Positions 20,355-32,169 of a stretch of 64,000 nt of DNA are shown here, in pieces. How positions within the stretch are numbered: position 1 is the stretch's first letter; each line of letters begins with the position of its first letter. The stretch comes from Gracilaria domingensis (lineage: Eukaryota; Rhodophyta; Florideophyceae; Gracilariales; Gracilariaceae), in NCBI GenBank assembly GCA_022539475.1, contig VCMS01000066.1, positions 1 through 64,000 on the forward strand, read 5' to 3'. The notes beneath the pieces were generated by a model. That model ran no database searches and had not been told where the DNA came from. It saw only the letters and a program-made list of their open reading frames with translations. A program made the position numbers and the translations under genes.

Positions 20355-20457
20355 ATGTCGAACGGATACGTGAAGGATGAGGAGCTGTTAGCCCTGTTGA
20401 AGAGGAAGAAGGTACCGCCGACGCCGTCACCAAAGCGGGAAGAGGACGTGATTACGG
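20355..20457 (+). pseudogene. truncated 5' end of the coiled-coil ORF
   Basis: MSNGYVKDEELLALL and about 20 further codons match 10536-10638, then the sequence switches without a spacer into the middle of a retroelement gag. The first 34 codons are all that remain. Confidence 0.8.
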
Positions 20458-20461
20458 CGGG

Positions 20462-21211
20462 GTGGACCCCGGCATTCGATCGTTGGTCGTTCGCCAGCGC
20501 GAGCAAAAACGCCGAATGACGTACCTAGAGTTGGTTAATTACGCCCAGGCGGAAGAGGAGACGTATCGAGCACGACAGCCGAGGCAGCGCCATTCTAGAG
20601 CGCTACTTGCGGAGAGTTCCTCACCGTCCGTATCGGTTTTGACAAGAGGAACCGATGCTGGCGACGCTGATAACGTTCACTTCTTTGGAAGTAGTCCCCA
20701 TTCTTACGGATCTACGGACCTGCCGTCAAATTCGATTCCGAATACGGAAGAAGACCCTGCATTGTACGCGCAAGGCGCCCGGGTGCCTGCAGCTCCGCTG
20801 CCCTACGCTAACAATTGGTCGCGTCTCAACCGTTCCTGTTGGAAAGAGACAACGACACAGCGTCGGGTGCACACTCGTCCCCGCGACAAACCGGCTTCGG
20901 TCATATGTTACCAGTGCTATCTTCAAGGTCAATTATCGACGAAATGCGTATTTTCGCCGTCGCACAGGCCGAAAATTATTGCGTATTACGAAGCCCTCAC
21001 GCCCGAGGAAAAGAAATCTGTTCCGCGAGAGGAATATGATCGGGGCAGAGCAGAGCTGGGATTACCGGTTCCGGTCTGCGCCCAACCCGCCGTTTCGGCG
21101 CAGATACCTTTGAACCAGGTCCAAGGTAACGTACCCGCGCATAGGGTTCAGTTAGACCCCCATAATGGAGTTCATACATCGAACGCGGTGAACCCCGTTC
21201 CGAAGAACTGA
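20462..21211 (+). pseudogene. Gag fragment of element A with defective zinc knuckle
   Basis: 250 open codons align with the C-terminal half of element B Gag (shared LELVNYAQAE/LELVQYTRAE and YEALTPEEKK-VP blocks). The zinc knuckle is CYQCYLQGQLSTKC: the His of the CCHC pattern is Gln (CAA at 20930-20932), while element B keeps it. The matrix/capsid N-terminal part is missing at the junction. Confidence 0.85.
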
Positions 21212-21424
21212 CTTCGGGAGTTTTCCCTAGGGGATTGGCGCCTTCCCAGTCGAAGTTGAAGGCGCCCGAGCGTCACAGCTTGGCTCCCCAGCTGTTAGGA
21301 TCCTCTCAAGGATATCGGCTAAAACTGACGTGAACTCAGAACACCTTTCGGTTCTACGTCGTCCGTGGATACGCTCCTGTATTCTCCGTCTTCCGGACCG
21401 AGTTATTGTTATGGCCAAGAGAAA

Positions 21425-22709
21425 CTACAACGTTTATGCCAATCTTGGCTTGTCTAACCAGTTCATGGTTCGACAGTTGTCTGTGTTGGATACATGAGCT
21501 GCACCGAACCTGATTCACCTTGAGTTGGTATCACCCGCGTTACGGGACCAAATTCGCCATGGTCCAGTCCTGGACATCGCGGATGCCAATAACAACCCGT
21601 TGCGTACTCTTGGGCACATACCTCTCATGGTAAGATTAGGAACCTGTATGGTTAAGGTGAATTTCATGGTTTGGAAAAGCATTGCCGCACAGGTAATACT
21701 CGATTGTGACTTTTGTGATCGTTTTGTTGAAGCGATTAGTCCTCGAGCTCGAGTTATCACCATGGATGATGGTTCCGAAATACCGATTGTAAGGAAACCG
21801 CTGAAGAGAGCTACACGCAAGCGCGTTCCGTTCCCTGCTGCACAGGAAGTTCCAAGCGTCGATCCGGTATCATCTAAGCTCCATGTGGCAAAGTGTATCG
21901 CAATCCCTGCGGAATCCCAAGTTTGGGTCACCGTAACTACCAAGCAGTCTATTCTGCGCGTGGTACAACCGTTGCCATCCTTATATGATCAGAAGCAAGT
22001 CGCTTTGGCGAACGGAGTAATTTCTGTGGAACCCGACAAACCATTCAAAGTTTTGGTCGCTAACTTTGGCAAAACCCAACAGTGGTTAGCCAAAAATAAA
22101 ATTCTTGGTACCACTCTTCCACGCCCTGCTGCCATCGTGCCGACGAAGATACCCGTTGCGGATTTTCTCGGTATAAAAGATGCTAAGGAGGGGGAAGGAA
22201 CAGCGGTGAACGCACTTACCGCATCGGTTAACCCAGCGAACCCAATTACTGAGTCACTGGCACCTACCGAGGGTAAAGCTCTACCACCAGGAACAGCAGA
22301 CACAGACCCTTTCAAGGAACTGGAACAGTTGAATTTTGATCATGTACCTGAATCTCATAGAGATACGTTAAGAGAAAGGTTAAGGGAATTCACACCCATG
22401 TGGGACGGATCCCTTGGGAAAATTGGAATCACCACGGAACATCGTATTGACCTACTTCCAGGTACTAGCCCAATTTCACAACACCCGTACCGGGCTGGTC
22501 CCACAGCAAGGAAAGAAGAACTATCTCAGGTCGATAAAATGTTACGCGCTGGCGTCATTGAGGTGGCACAATCCGCTTGGGCCTCACCAGTGGGGCTGGT
22601 TCCGAAAGCGGATGGATCATGGCGATTCTGCATCGACTACGGTCGTCTTAATTCAGTTACGGTCAAAGACGTGTATCTTATACGCAGAATGGATGAATAC
22701 ATTGACTGA
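21425..22709 (+). pseudogene. protease and N-terminal RT of element A
   Basis: The aspartic protease active site reads VLDT followed by a TGA (21495-21497) where element B has DTGA, so the catalytic Gly codon is a stop. After that the frame is open to 22709 and includes the RT lead-in (HRIDLLPGTSPISQHPYRAG, then WRFCIDYGRLN). A TGA at 22707-22709 interrupts the RT. Confidence 0.85.
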
Positions 22710-23700
22710 CTAGGGAGTGCTACAGTGTTCACTGCGTTAGACGCCAATTCGGGATACTGGCAAGTTCCGATCCGTGTGAAGGATAAGGACAAAACGGCTT
22801 TTGTGTGCCACCAAGACTTGTACAGGTTTAAACGAATGCCGTTCAGATTAACCAAAGCACCAGCTACGTTTCAGCGTGCTATCGATATCCTCTTGGCTCG
22901 ATTCAATTGGAAAACCTGCTTGGTGTATCTTGACGATATTATCGTAGTCTCTGATAACTTGGATGACCATTTGACACACGTCCGAGACGTTATCAGAGTC
23001 CTCAAGGACGCGAGTATCACATTGAAACTCAAGAAGTGCGAGTTCTTTACAGATTCTGTCAAATACCTAGGGGATATCATCCCACCTGGACAGCTCTTGA
23101 TTGACGCAATTCGCGTGAAGTCGCTGAGAGAAGGGAAACAACCCACGACACAAACGAAACTTCGCAGTTTTCTGGGTCTTTGTAATGTATATCGGCGTTT
23201 TGTCCCGAATTTCAAAGATATTGCGACCCCTCTTAACCACCTTTTGAGGAAAGGTCAACCATTTCAACTGGAATCATTTGGTGACGCGGAAGCGACCGCC
23301 TTTTCGGCACTAGTCGACGCAGAAACATCACCGCCAATCTTGGCTTTACCCAAGTTAGGACTTCCATTTGAAGTAGATACTGATGCCAGTGCACACCAGG
23401 TTGGTTGCGCTCTGTTTCAGGCCACGGAAGAAGGTGTTCGAAATTCAATTGGATACTGATCGCGATCCCTAAACGTACACGAACGTAACTACTCGGTCTC
23501 GGAGAAAGAGTGCTTAGCCGTTGAATGGGCTCTAACGACTTTAAGGCCATACCTTATGGGTAACCATTTTACAGTACATACGGATCACTCGTCCCTCCGT
23601 TGGCTTATGTAAATTGCTGAGGCATCCGGAAGCTTAATGCGTTGGCGTCTGAGGTTATCGGAATTCGATGTCACAGTTACGTACAATAAAGGAACGTGAA
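22710..23700 (+). pseudogene. RT palm/RNase H of element A
   Basis: The same frame resumes. The RT catalytic motif YLDD is intact (22926-22937), as are FTALDANSGYWQ and the connection domain. RNase H follows (VDTDASAHQVGCALFQ) with stops at 23457-23459 and about 23611. Homologous to element B residue by residue. Confidence 0.85.
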
Positions 23701-25316
23701 TCTGCAGGCAGATGCGCTATCCCGTCTGGGAACAAACGCAGAAGCAGCACCAGTAGACGACTTGGATATACCGTGCTTCATGGTGGAAGACCAGACAGGA
23801 TGGGTCGCATCCCTGTCAGATGATGTATGTGACGACATTCTGCTCACTTTTGAGAAGTCAGATCCTTTAGCTGGATCTTTTGTACCCTCCACTCCAGAGG
23901 ACATGATTCGAGGACAGCAAACGGATGAGTTCTGTACACAGATTCGTGCTCGTCTCAAAGAAGGAGATCGTATACCTTTCATGGTTAACGATTAGGGATA
24001 CCTGGTTAGGTTGGTTGAAGCGTACACCCAAATGGTGGTCCCATACTCGCTGCAACACCGTGTATTGGTTATATCACACTACGTGAAAGTAGGAGCTCAC
24101 CTAGGGGGTCGAAAGCTGTACATGACCCTACGTAGGGACTTCTAATGGTTATCCATGGCATTGGATTGCTATCCAGTACGACGATCTTGCACCGAGCGTC
24201 CTAGGAATAGCGTTAAACTCCGTAAGTACTCAAAGAAGTTAACGCTGTTTCCAGCACGCTCTCCTTTGGAGTTTATCGCCATCGATATCTCAGGCGAATT
24301 GATCCGGACCGCTAGAGGTAACTGATACCTTTTGGTGAGTACCGATATGTTCTCTAAGTTGGTACGGACGGTCCCGTTGAAACGAATTACGGACACCGTG
24401 GTTGCATAAGCCTTTGTCACCCACTGGGTCTTTGTGTACAGTCCACCGGTTCATCTATTATCAGATAACGGTTCACAGTTCACGTTGAAGTTTTCCCGGG
24501 ACGTCTGTCGGTTCTGGAGTGTGAAGAATCTTTTTACGACCACCTACTACCCCCAAAAAAATGGTCAGGTAGAACGCTTTAAACGTGCAATGCCCAATGC
24601 ATTAAGATCTTATGTAGCAGATCATCCTAAGGATTTTGATTTGTATACGGACGCGATCACGTACGCGTACAACACCCAAGTCCACCGGGGAACGACGTTA
24701 GCACCTTTTGAGTTGGTATTGTCAAGAATGCCGCCACCGGTTGCAATCGAGGCTCAAGAAACGCTTTCTACGTACCCGTCCGTTGGGTTATACAAGAACG
24801 CTTGGAAGGATTAGTTAAATAAGATGTTACTGGTCGCTCGTACAGCGATGGATAAGGCGCAGGCCGCTTATAAGCGTAACTTCGATGCTAAGGTTAAGAC
24901 CCCATTACCAAAGGTCACACCAAACGATATGGTATTTCTCCGAAAGGAATACTATAAACCGGAGAAGGAACGCCGCCACAAGCTTTCGCCAATCGCGGAA
25001 GTACCTTACAAGGTTGTTTCTGTTACCAATGATACCGTCGTATTGGATATGAATAATCTCCACGAACGGATATCGTTAGACCGTGTCACGTTGGCCCCAC
25101 CGCCATACGTTCACGTTAACACCCAAACGGTTGAAGCTACAGAAGACGAACAGGTCGTACCTTCGCGCCCTGCAACTCTCCGCCTTGATCGCGGTTTGCC
25201 CGACGTGCCGAAATCAGAATCACCCCCGCGAGTAACGCAACCCGTTGCGAGAATTGAAGAAGAACACTCAACTAGAGTTGACCCCCACCTCACCTTGTGG
25301 CTCCCGTGCCCCCCCT
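23696..25316 (+). pseudogene. integrase region of element A
   Basis: The reading is spread over two frames with several stops. Recognisable are the core DDE blocks: AIDIS near 24280, LLSDNGSQF near 24460 and GQVERF near 24565 with its Glu. Downstream lie the PHKLSP/EVPYKVVSV-like GPY/F-type region and the LDRVTLAPPPY segment that precede the chromodomain linker. Not functional. Confidence 0.8.
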
Positions 25317-26381
25317 GAGGAGGGGGAGGGAACGACGGAAACCGTTACACCGGCGTCGCACGCTCACACTGTGTCACAAGGTACCGTAACCGATCTCGCG
25401 ATAACGTCGTGACGCACCGAGGCGCTGTACCCAGTGGTAATACTCCGTCGAGTTCGCTGAGCAACGCTCTTGAAGCAGCAAGACCCGTTCAGGGAGTCCA
25501 CACCGTTGTGGATAACATAACCCCGTCGGGAACACCCCAACTGAGTGAGGTTACCACCTGCGGAGGGGGAAAGACAGTTTCTGTAGACCGGGACCTTCCT
25601 AACGACGCAGAACCGCAAGCGGTAGACCAGCTCAATTTCACCGACCGGCGTTAACCACGCCGTGGTACGAGAAAACAAGAAGTCGTACTTACCCCCGTAT
25701 TATTCGGGAGAACAACCTTGGAAAGGTGAAGTATGAAGTACAAGTGTGGAAACCGTCGATGGTGCCCCCACGTCGCGTGGCGTGGCAGAAGACTCACGAC
25801 ACACTCAAGTGCAGAGTAACACTTTGCGTAACGTGGCGACGTATGAAAAGCACCGCCGACGGGGAGAACTGCTGACAACAAGTCACGTGCGCGGGCAACA
25901 CGTGTGCACGTTGCATGCCATACGGTCACCAACCGTTGGTGAACGCACACCTGTTAGGGTAACTCGTGGAGCGCGCGTGCCATCGCTCAGCCAACCAGAA
26001 GGCCGCGATATGTACCGTGATCGGTCAATCCGCCTCCGTGGCGCACGAGCGAAACCTTGCCCGTTCTCAGTCACACGGACGATCCTTCTGGATACTAAGA
26101 GAGAGCTCGGAATTCCAATGCTACCATTGGACGGTCGGAAGCTCAACAATAACGAGCCGAAGCTCGTCGGACTCAGGAAGGAGAGTACTCCAAGAAGAAC
26201 CTCTCAGGTCGAAGATTGGACGCTCCTTGCGTAAGTTGTGATTGTCGCGCAGCGAGGAACTCGGAGTGAGTCAAGACTGGTTCAGTCCAAGAGAGACCTC
26301 TCTAGAGGTTATCCGGCTACCAGCTCATTACCTCGAAAGGTGCGGAACCACAATGGGTGAAGGAGAGCAGTCGACATCGAG

Positions 26382-26594
26382 GTGTATCCACAGGAATACG
26401 TGGTCGAACGTATCGCACGTCATGTCGTAGACCCCGATGAGACGGTGCTGTACGAAGTGCGCTGGTATGGTTACTCCGCCGAGGAAGACAATATGGAGCC
26501 GGTCGAGCACCTACCTAGGTCAAAGATCGTTTCATACCACCGTCGCACCTGGTCAGCGTTGCCATCCAACCTGGATGAAGCCCAGGTGGGATAA
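26382..26594 (+). pseudogene. chromodomain of element A
   Basis: YVVERIARHVV then YEVRWYGYSAEEDNMEPVEHL is a C-terminal integrase chromodomain, which in chromoviruses directs insertion to modified histones. It is preceded by a long, frame-broken proline/arginine-rich linker (25320-26381) and has no in-frame link to the integrase. Confidence 0.85.
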
Positions 26595-26965
26595 AACCTT
26601 CCACAGTCAGGAGCTAGCGATTATACTGCGATGCGGAAGACTCAAGATGAAGAGTTGGTCTCCTTCTACGTGGGGATGAACGAGGAAAGAAAGACCAACG
26701 AAGTGGTGAAGACTGAATCAGATGAAGTGAGAAGAAAGAAAGAAGAGCACACCGAATTGCCGGTTATACTGATTTAAAACGGTTAAAGTAGGAGAAAGCA
26801 CTAAGAAAGTGAAGTACACATGAACACAGTGTGAAGTAAGAAGTAATCGAAGATCGATCAGGTTCGTGGAGAACACGCGAAAGGTGAAGGTAAAGTTACC
26901 ACTAGATGGTTTTACTGTTTCTATCTTTTAACTAAGGACCTAGTCCCCCAGCTCCGCTGGCCATC
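26595..26965. other. A/G-rich stretch, no gene
   Basis: Between the chromodomain and the antisense ORF. Purine-rich (repeated GAAGA/AAGAAAG words), no ORF and no clear repeat. Confidence 0.5.
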
Positions 26966-27822
26966 TTACGCTCTCGATGAAGGACCGGCACCGCCGCTTT
27001 GGGAAAGACGCTGCGTAGGGTGCGGAACGGCGTGAGCCAGTATTTCTGCCATCGTAGTAAGATGATGGGGCACGATAATTCCAGCGTTCTGGAGACTGGC
27101 GCGCAACATCGCGATGTTCGTCGGAGAATCTTCAGGAGCGACCGAAGCTGTGGGAGCCAGTAGAACCGATGGAACAGTAGCCGCTACAGGAGCCGGAACT
27201 GCCACCGGAACACTCGCTTGAGTTGGGACATTCCAACCCACAGGAGCCTGGGGAACACCGCCGCTGGCGTGCAACACCTCGTTCGCCGCCGGTACGTCAT
27301 TCAACAGTTCCTCGTCCATCTCAACGAGGGCTTCCGCCGCCTCCCCACCAGCATCCATATTCGGATCATCCAGGTCTACTGGGGCGACCCAGTCGTCGCT
27401 GAACATGAACCCAATCGGGTGACCGTGTGGAATCGACCGTGGCTGGTTCGCTGCCCACTCTGCATACGCGCTAGTCGTCATCGTGCCCTCCCATGGCTCG
27501 TAATAGAAGACGTTTTCGGCGGTGAGATGCCTCCTACCGGGTGAGCGGTCGAAGCGACGACGGAGACCTTTCCCACGTTGCGAACGGGGCACCGTTTCCC
27601 AATCGACTCCGTCGATAACATCCAAGATGTAATGGATCTCATCTACATTCTCTTCCAACCCCAAGGGAGTGTTTAAATCCAGCGAGCGGATAATGCTGCG
27701 AAGCATCGGCGGAATATACCAAACACGGTAGTTGTCGTAAGCCTCTCAGAGGAGAAACGCTGCTATCCGTGCCACCCACTCGCCGGCCACCATACCCCAC
27801 CATCCTGAATAGGGATCGTGTA
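26966..27822 (-). pseudogene. antisense ORF in the 3' part of element A
   Basis: A coding-looking reading on the opposite strand to gag-pol. It runs WWGMVAGEWVARIAAFLL, one TGA (27746-27748), YDNYRVWYIPPMLRSI, then 246 open codons to 26966 with an acidic middle (VDLDDPNMDAGGEAAEAL) and a Pro/Val/Ala-rich tail. Some plant Ty3/Gypsy elements carry antisense ORFs at this position. No domain is recognised. A further antisense stretch (28262-28513) may belong to the same gene before decay. Confidence 0.45.
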
Positions 27823-28897
27823 TCAATCAGGAACCGATGTAACTTAAGCACGGAGGCAGTTCTGCGAAACACGCTTTGGGTACTTCCACGTCGCGCCACC
27901 AATCTGGTAGAGGAGGGAACCGTCCAATGAAGGCCTGCTATCTGTACCTCTCGGTTTCGACATTCGGATACAGGATCAAATACTCATGACGGGAACGAGC
28001 CTTCCGCTCAAACCGGATGCGGTTGACGAAACCAGCTTGGGAAGCATTCTTGCAAAGGTAACGGAATTACGCTCGGAGTATGGGCCGAATCCAGCACAAC
28101 ATCAACCTCGATGTGTTCGGACCATCGCCCGCGTACTGCGCTTGGTTGAACGTCCCCACGTTGTTTCCATATTGGACTTAAACGAAAGTGCGCTAGAACA
28201 GAATGTCGAACCCATAGGACGGTGGAACCAAATGCTCGAAGCGCACACGACCGACTCTCTTCTACGCCAGCTTTACTTGTTCCGCGCGCGCGGTGTTCAG
28301 GTTCTCACCCTCGCGGGTATCGTACCGGAGGAGCATCGGGTCGAGCGATATGCGAACCTTCCATTCTTGGGAATGCGCCACCGCCAACGGAAGACCGCCT
28401 GGTAGAAAGCCATTCTCGGCGTACGACTCTAAGAGAGTCTCATCGTCGACAGCTACCGGATGGAACCACGGGGTACGGCTGAACGCAAACCCATCGCGGA
28501 TTGGATCGGGCACTGCGAGAGATTCCTTCGATATTCAACCAGCGTGGTTCGCCATCAGCGTCATCGCATGCGCCGAATTCCATAGCCGAACATTCACCGG
28601 AACCATCGATTGAGACAGAGGCAATCGAGCCGTCGCAGAACCCGGCTGAGGGTAGTTCGACGCGCTCGCCTGACCCGTCGGGTGATAGAGAAACTAGTTC
28701 GGGTTCATCGGAACGACGGAAGATGTACTGTGATCTAGTGCGGATGGTCGGATATTCTGTTAACTCGAGTGTGTATCGCGCTTGCGAGATACGGAAACCG
28801 TGGAGTCGGTACCGCTCATCGTGGTCACGTATTTACGTATTCGCGTCTGCGCAAAACTTCTGCCTCGAAGTCGTTCTCGGCTCCAAGGAGGGGGAGA

Positions 28898-29232
28898 TGT
28901 AGAGCAACACAAACCGTGTGGTAATCGGGATGATGCAACTAATATAGTCAGGGATGAGTATAGGAGGACGCATTCCCAATGTATGAGTAGGACCCCTTTT
29001 TGGAGGTTACTTTGGATGGCTTTCCCAGATTTTTCCTGTAATCAGGGGCGCCATTGCTGGCTTTTCCCGCTAGGTGGACGCATGTATGACACGACCCTGT
29101 GTGCATAATATGGGAGAATAGGCGGTGCACCTGAGGCGCCTGACACTGGACTAGCCACGTGTATGGACCCCTGCGGGTGTGCACCACCTGTACACAGTTA
29201 GTTTAGACCTACTTAGGTGAGCTCGACCACGC
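28898..29232 (+). repeat. start of the 3' LTR of element A
   Basis: Begins TGTAGAGCAA directly after a polypurine tract. The first 335 bases are present before element B interrupts. The remainder may resume at 40782 and end near 41425 (TTTGCCTCACA), based on position and end similarity only. Confidence 0.55.
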
Positions 29233-29974
29233 TGTAGTGCAACGCTCATGTATGAGGAATTTCGCTGGACTTAGTCATAATTCCCGTTCACTGGTGTGCC
29301 TTGTACACACCAGTATATGACCAGTAGTAACTAGTGGTTGCCATCGAGATGGTTTGGACACGTGGGACACGGTGGAGCTGATCGGAGGTTGGCCATTACA
29401 CGTGGGCGTCTGCCACAATTAGTGGGATGTTTAGTTAATATTATTTATTAATTTTAGCGAGGACACTACTTAGTGCGACGGCGTCGCCGCCGTCGCACCA
29501 GTAAAGTGCCCCAACCAGGGTGATCCTAGTTCATGGATCTTGGCTCTAGCCACTCTCGCCTTTGGCGGTGCACAACTCCTTATCGGAGAGACTCCCCGTT
29601 GTCAGGGTGCGGCTATCTACCCTGCATCCCCACAGAACCCAACTTTGGGAGTGTCATAACCATCTGTTGTCGCGTTCGACCCTGTATAGAGAATACCCCG
29701 GCGATACGCCGTACCTCTTTTACCCCTCTCTCTCTTTTCTCTCTCGTTCCCCTTCCCCACTCTGTGGTCTCGTCCCTCTTTCGAGGCTGCTACACTCGAG
29801 TGTGAGTCACCCTTCCCAACTCAACTCTCAACGCCCCGTCTTGAGGGTTTTGCCCCTGTCTCACACCCGGCTAGTCGCGCCATCCCAGAGAGGCTCTGTT
29901 CACTGGGGTGTCCTCAGTAGAGAAAGATCCCGAACATCTTCGTGGTGTTTCCTGCTTGCATGCATTGCACTACA
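29233..29974 (+). repeat. 5' LTR of element B
   Basis: 742 bases, TG...CA. Contains a GC-rich near-palindrome (GTGCGACGGCG / CGCCGTCGCAC type, near 29472-29499) just after an A/T-rich promoter-like tract. No tRNA primer-binding site could be identified with certainty after 29974. Confidence 0.93.
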
Positions 29975-30067
29975 AAGTGTTCTCCCGACCTAGAAGACAG
30001 GAAGTTTGACGCACTTTTGTGTACCCTCTTTGAGGTTCGTTTTCTTTTGGAAGTTTCCGTGTAACTG

Positions 30068-32169
30068 TTGGATTGGATACGGCTGTCTCGGAAGCCCTCG
30101 GATGCGGAGCCTGTGATCACTCGCAGTCGCTCCACCAACGGTTGTAATCCGATGGATGGTGGGCCTCCTTCGAGGATACCAGTTCGCTCTGGATCTACCC
30201 TGGGTAACAGACCGTCTAACCCACCGGCGCGCCGGACACTTCCTTTTTCCACGTTAATCCCTCCCACTGATGGGATTGCTGCGGCATCCGCCGTCGCCTA
30301 ACCGGCTCCTGCCGGGCAGGTCAAGGCTACCGCCGAGGCGTCTCACTCCCGTCGGGAGAAGGTTGACAACCTCCAGGGTACAGGTTCGCATGTTGCGAGC
30401 TGCTCACAATTCCCTTATGGGAGCCCATGATTCCCTCGCGGGAGAAGCCCGGACGCTCCGGGAGGAAGTTCGTACATTCCCTGTCAAGGATGTCGCAGAG
30501 GATCTCCGTATCCTACGGTCCGATGTCAACTCCGTGCTAGAATGCATTGGAGGACCCGCTGCCTTCGTGGAAGGAATTGAGACCCGATTCGATCGGATTC
30601 GAAGCCGTTTGGAGACGTTGGAGAAGGCCGGTATCGCGGAACTGGCCACTCTGGCGGAGCCGGTTGAAGTGTCGCCTCGCGACAAGAACACCAGTCGGGA
30701 CAAATCTCACCGCAGGCGGAAGGTCAAGGAGGACGATCGGTACTCCGACTCGGACTCGAGTTCGTCAGACGACGCACCGGATGTTCCGGATAGTTTGGAT
30801 TCATCCGATTCCCCATCCGACAATGGTCGTGCAGAGCACTCATCACGCTCTAAGCCGTCGTCGGCCACCAAAGGTGTTGTTCGTACCCGGTCGAAGGGAC
30901 GGAAGCACTCCGGGCTTAAGGAGCTGAAGCCGACGAACCGGATATATCGGAAGTTACTCTCGTACCGGTACTACCGTTTGGAAGATTCCTCATTGGATCG
31001 CACATTCCGTGGGACGGGTAAGGTGACGGACTGCATCCGCCGTACGCAGCTCTCACTGCGTAACCAGACATTTTCTGGAGACTTCCCAGTCCTGTTGCTT
31101 GATGTTCTCGCCCGTTTCGTAGCGGAGACCGATGTTCTTGGAATGAACGAAGGCCAGGCCTACATTGCGTTACCGTACTTTTTACGGGGAGTGTCCGAAG
31201 ACCAGTACAACTCTGTAAGAGGCTCATCTCGTGCCTCCGAAGGAGGGGTTACGTGCTGGCCGGAAGAGGTCAAGTACTTACTGCGCTCGTACGCCACCAA
31301 CCATGCAATCGGCACGGCCATCCTGGCACTCCGGGACACCCGGCAGAAGTCTAAAGAGACGGAAACCGATTATTCGGTACGCCTTAACAAGGCTTTCCAG
31401 CGTTGTGGTAATTTCAACCCCGCAGAGGAACGTTGAACGATGTTCGTCGACGGCCTCGACCCGGCCATCAAGGCTTGGTCGCCCGCTACCGTGAGGATAA
31501 GCGGAAGATTCCTCGAGTTAGTCCAGTACACTCGAGCGGAGGGTGATGCAATTCGTGCGCGAGGCCCTGTTCCCAGGTCGAAGTCCGCCAAGGCGTTGAT
31601 GATGGAGACTGGCTCCCCATCGTTGTGGCTGCTAGCCAGCGAGGACCCCCCCAAAGCAGTATGACAACGTCCAGTTGGCCCAGGAAGGCCTGAGTTCCAT
31701 TCCAACTACGGAACTACCGTCGACGACGGATGCTTCTTTCGATGCCGCTCGGGACGGTACGCTGCTTTATGCAGATTCCAACCATGTGAACGGACCAAAA
31801 ATTCCGTATGCAAACGGAGCCACCCGTTTTCCACAGCCTGGATGGAAGGACACACGCCCTAGGGTAGGGCTCACGGATGCCCGGAATAGTCACCCGCGTT
31901 GGGAAATGGCAACGCTGATCTGTCATCTTTGCTATACGCATGGTCACATGTCGCCGCAGTGCCTCCTCTCGATGAGGGATATGGCCATGGTCACGGTGAA
32001 CTACGAAGCTTTGACTCCAGAGGAGAAGAAAACCGTCCCTACGACGTCCTACTTGCGTTGTGAAGACGGACTTCTCTCACGCTGTCGCAGCACCACCACC
32101 GCAGCGGAATGTCGGAGCACCACCTGTGCATCCTACCCCTCTGCCTGTTGCCGAACCCCATACCGCTAG
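30068..32169 (+). pseudogene. Gag of element B
   Basis: N-terminal codons in frame 2 (30068-30301) shift to frame 3 (30270-31664) with one TGA at 31434-31436, then to frame 1 (31675-32169). The last shift lies at a C7 run near 31647. The middle has a coiled-coil-like segment and a Ser/Asp-rich stretch (DSDSSSSDDAPD). The capsid-like region follows, and near 31919 the zinc knuckle CHLCYTHGHMSPQC has all four ligands. A single TAG at 32167 separates gag from pol in the same frame. Confidence 0.85.

Larger units (their letters stand above)
11933..20457. repeat. segmental duplication, copy 2
   Basis: Direct repeat of 5195-10638 that starts mid-gene in the ParB-like ORF and ends mid-gene in the coiled-coil ORF, where retroelement A begins. 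It keeps the ParB C-terminus, the dioxygenase-like gene and the epimerase 5' half that copy 1 lacks. All its enzyme genes carry nonsense or frameshift lesions. Confidence 0.95.
20458..29232 (+). mobile_element. Ty3/Gypsy chromodomain element A, 5'-truncated
   Basis: A degenerate LTR retrotransposon without a 5' LTR. Order: partial gag, protease, reverse transcriptase, RNase H, integrase, chromodomain, an antisense ORF, a polypurine tract (AAGGAGGGGGAGA, 28885-28897) and an LTR beginning TGTAGAGCAA at 28898. Element B starts at 29233 inside that LTR. The polyprotein has stops and frameshifts throughout. The left boundary is fused to cassette copy 2. Confidence 0.9.
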
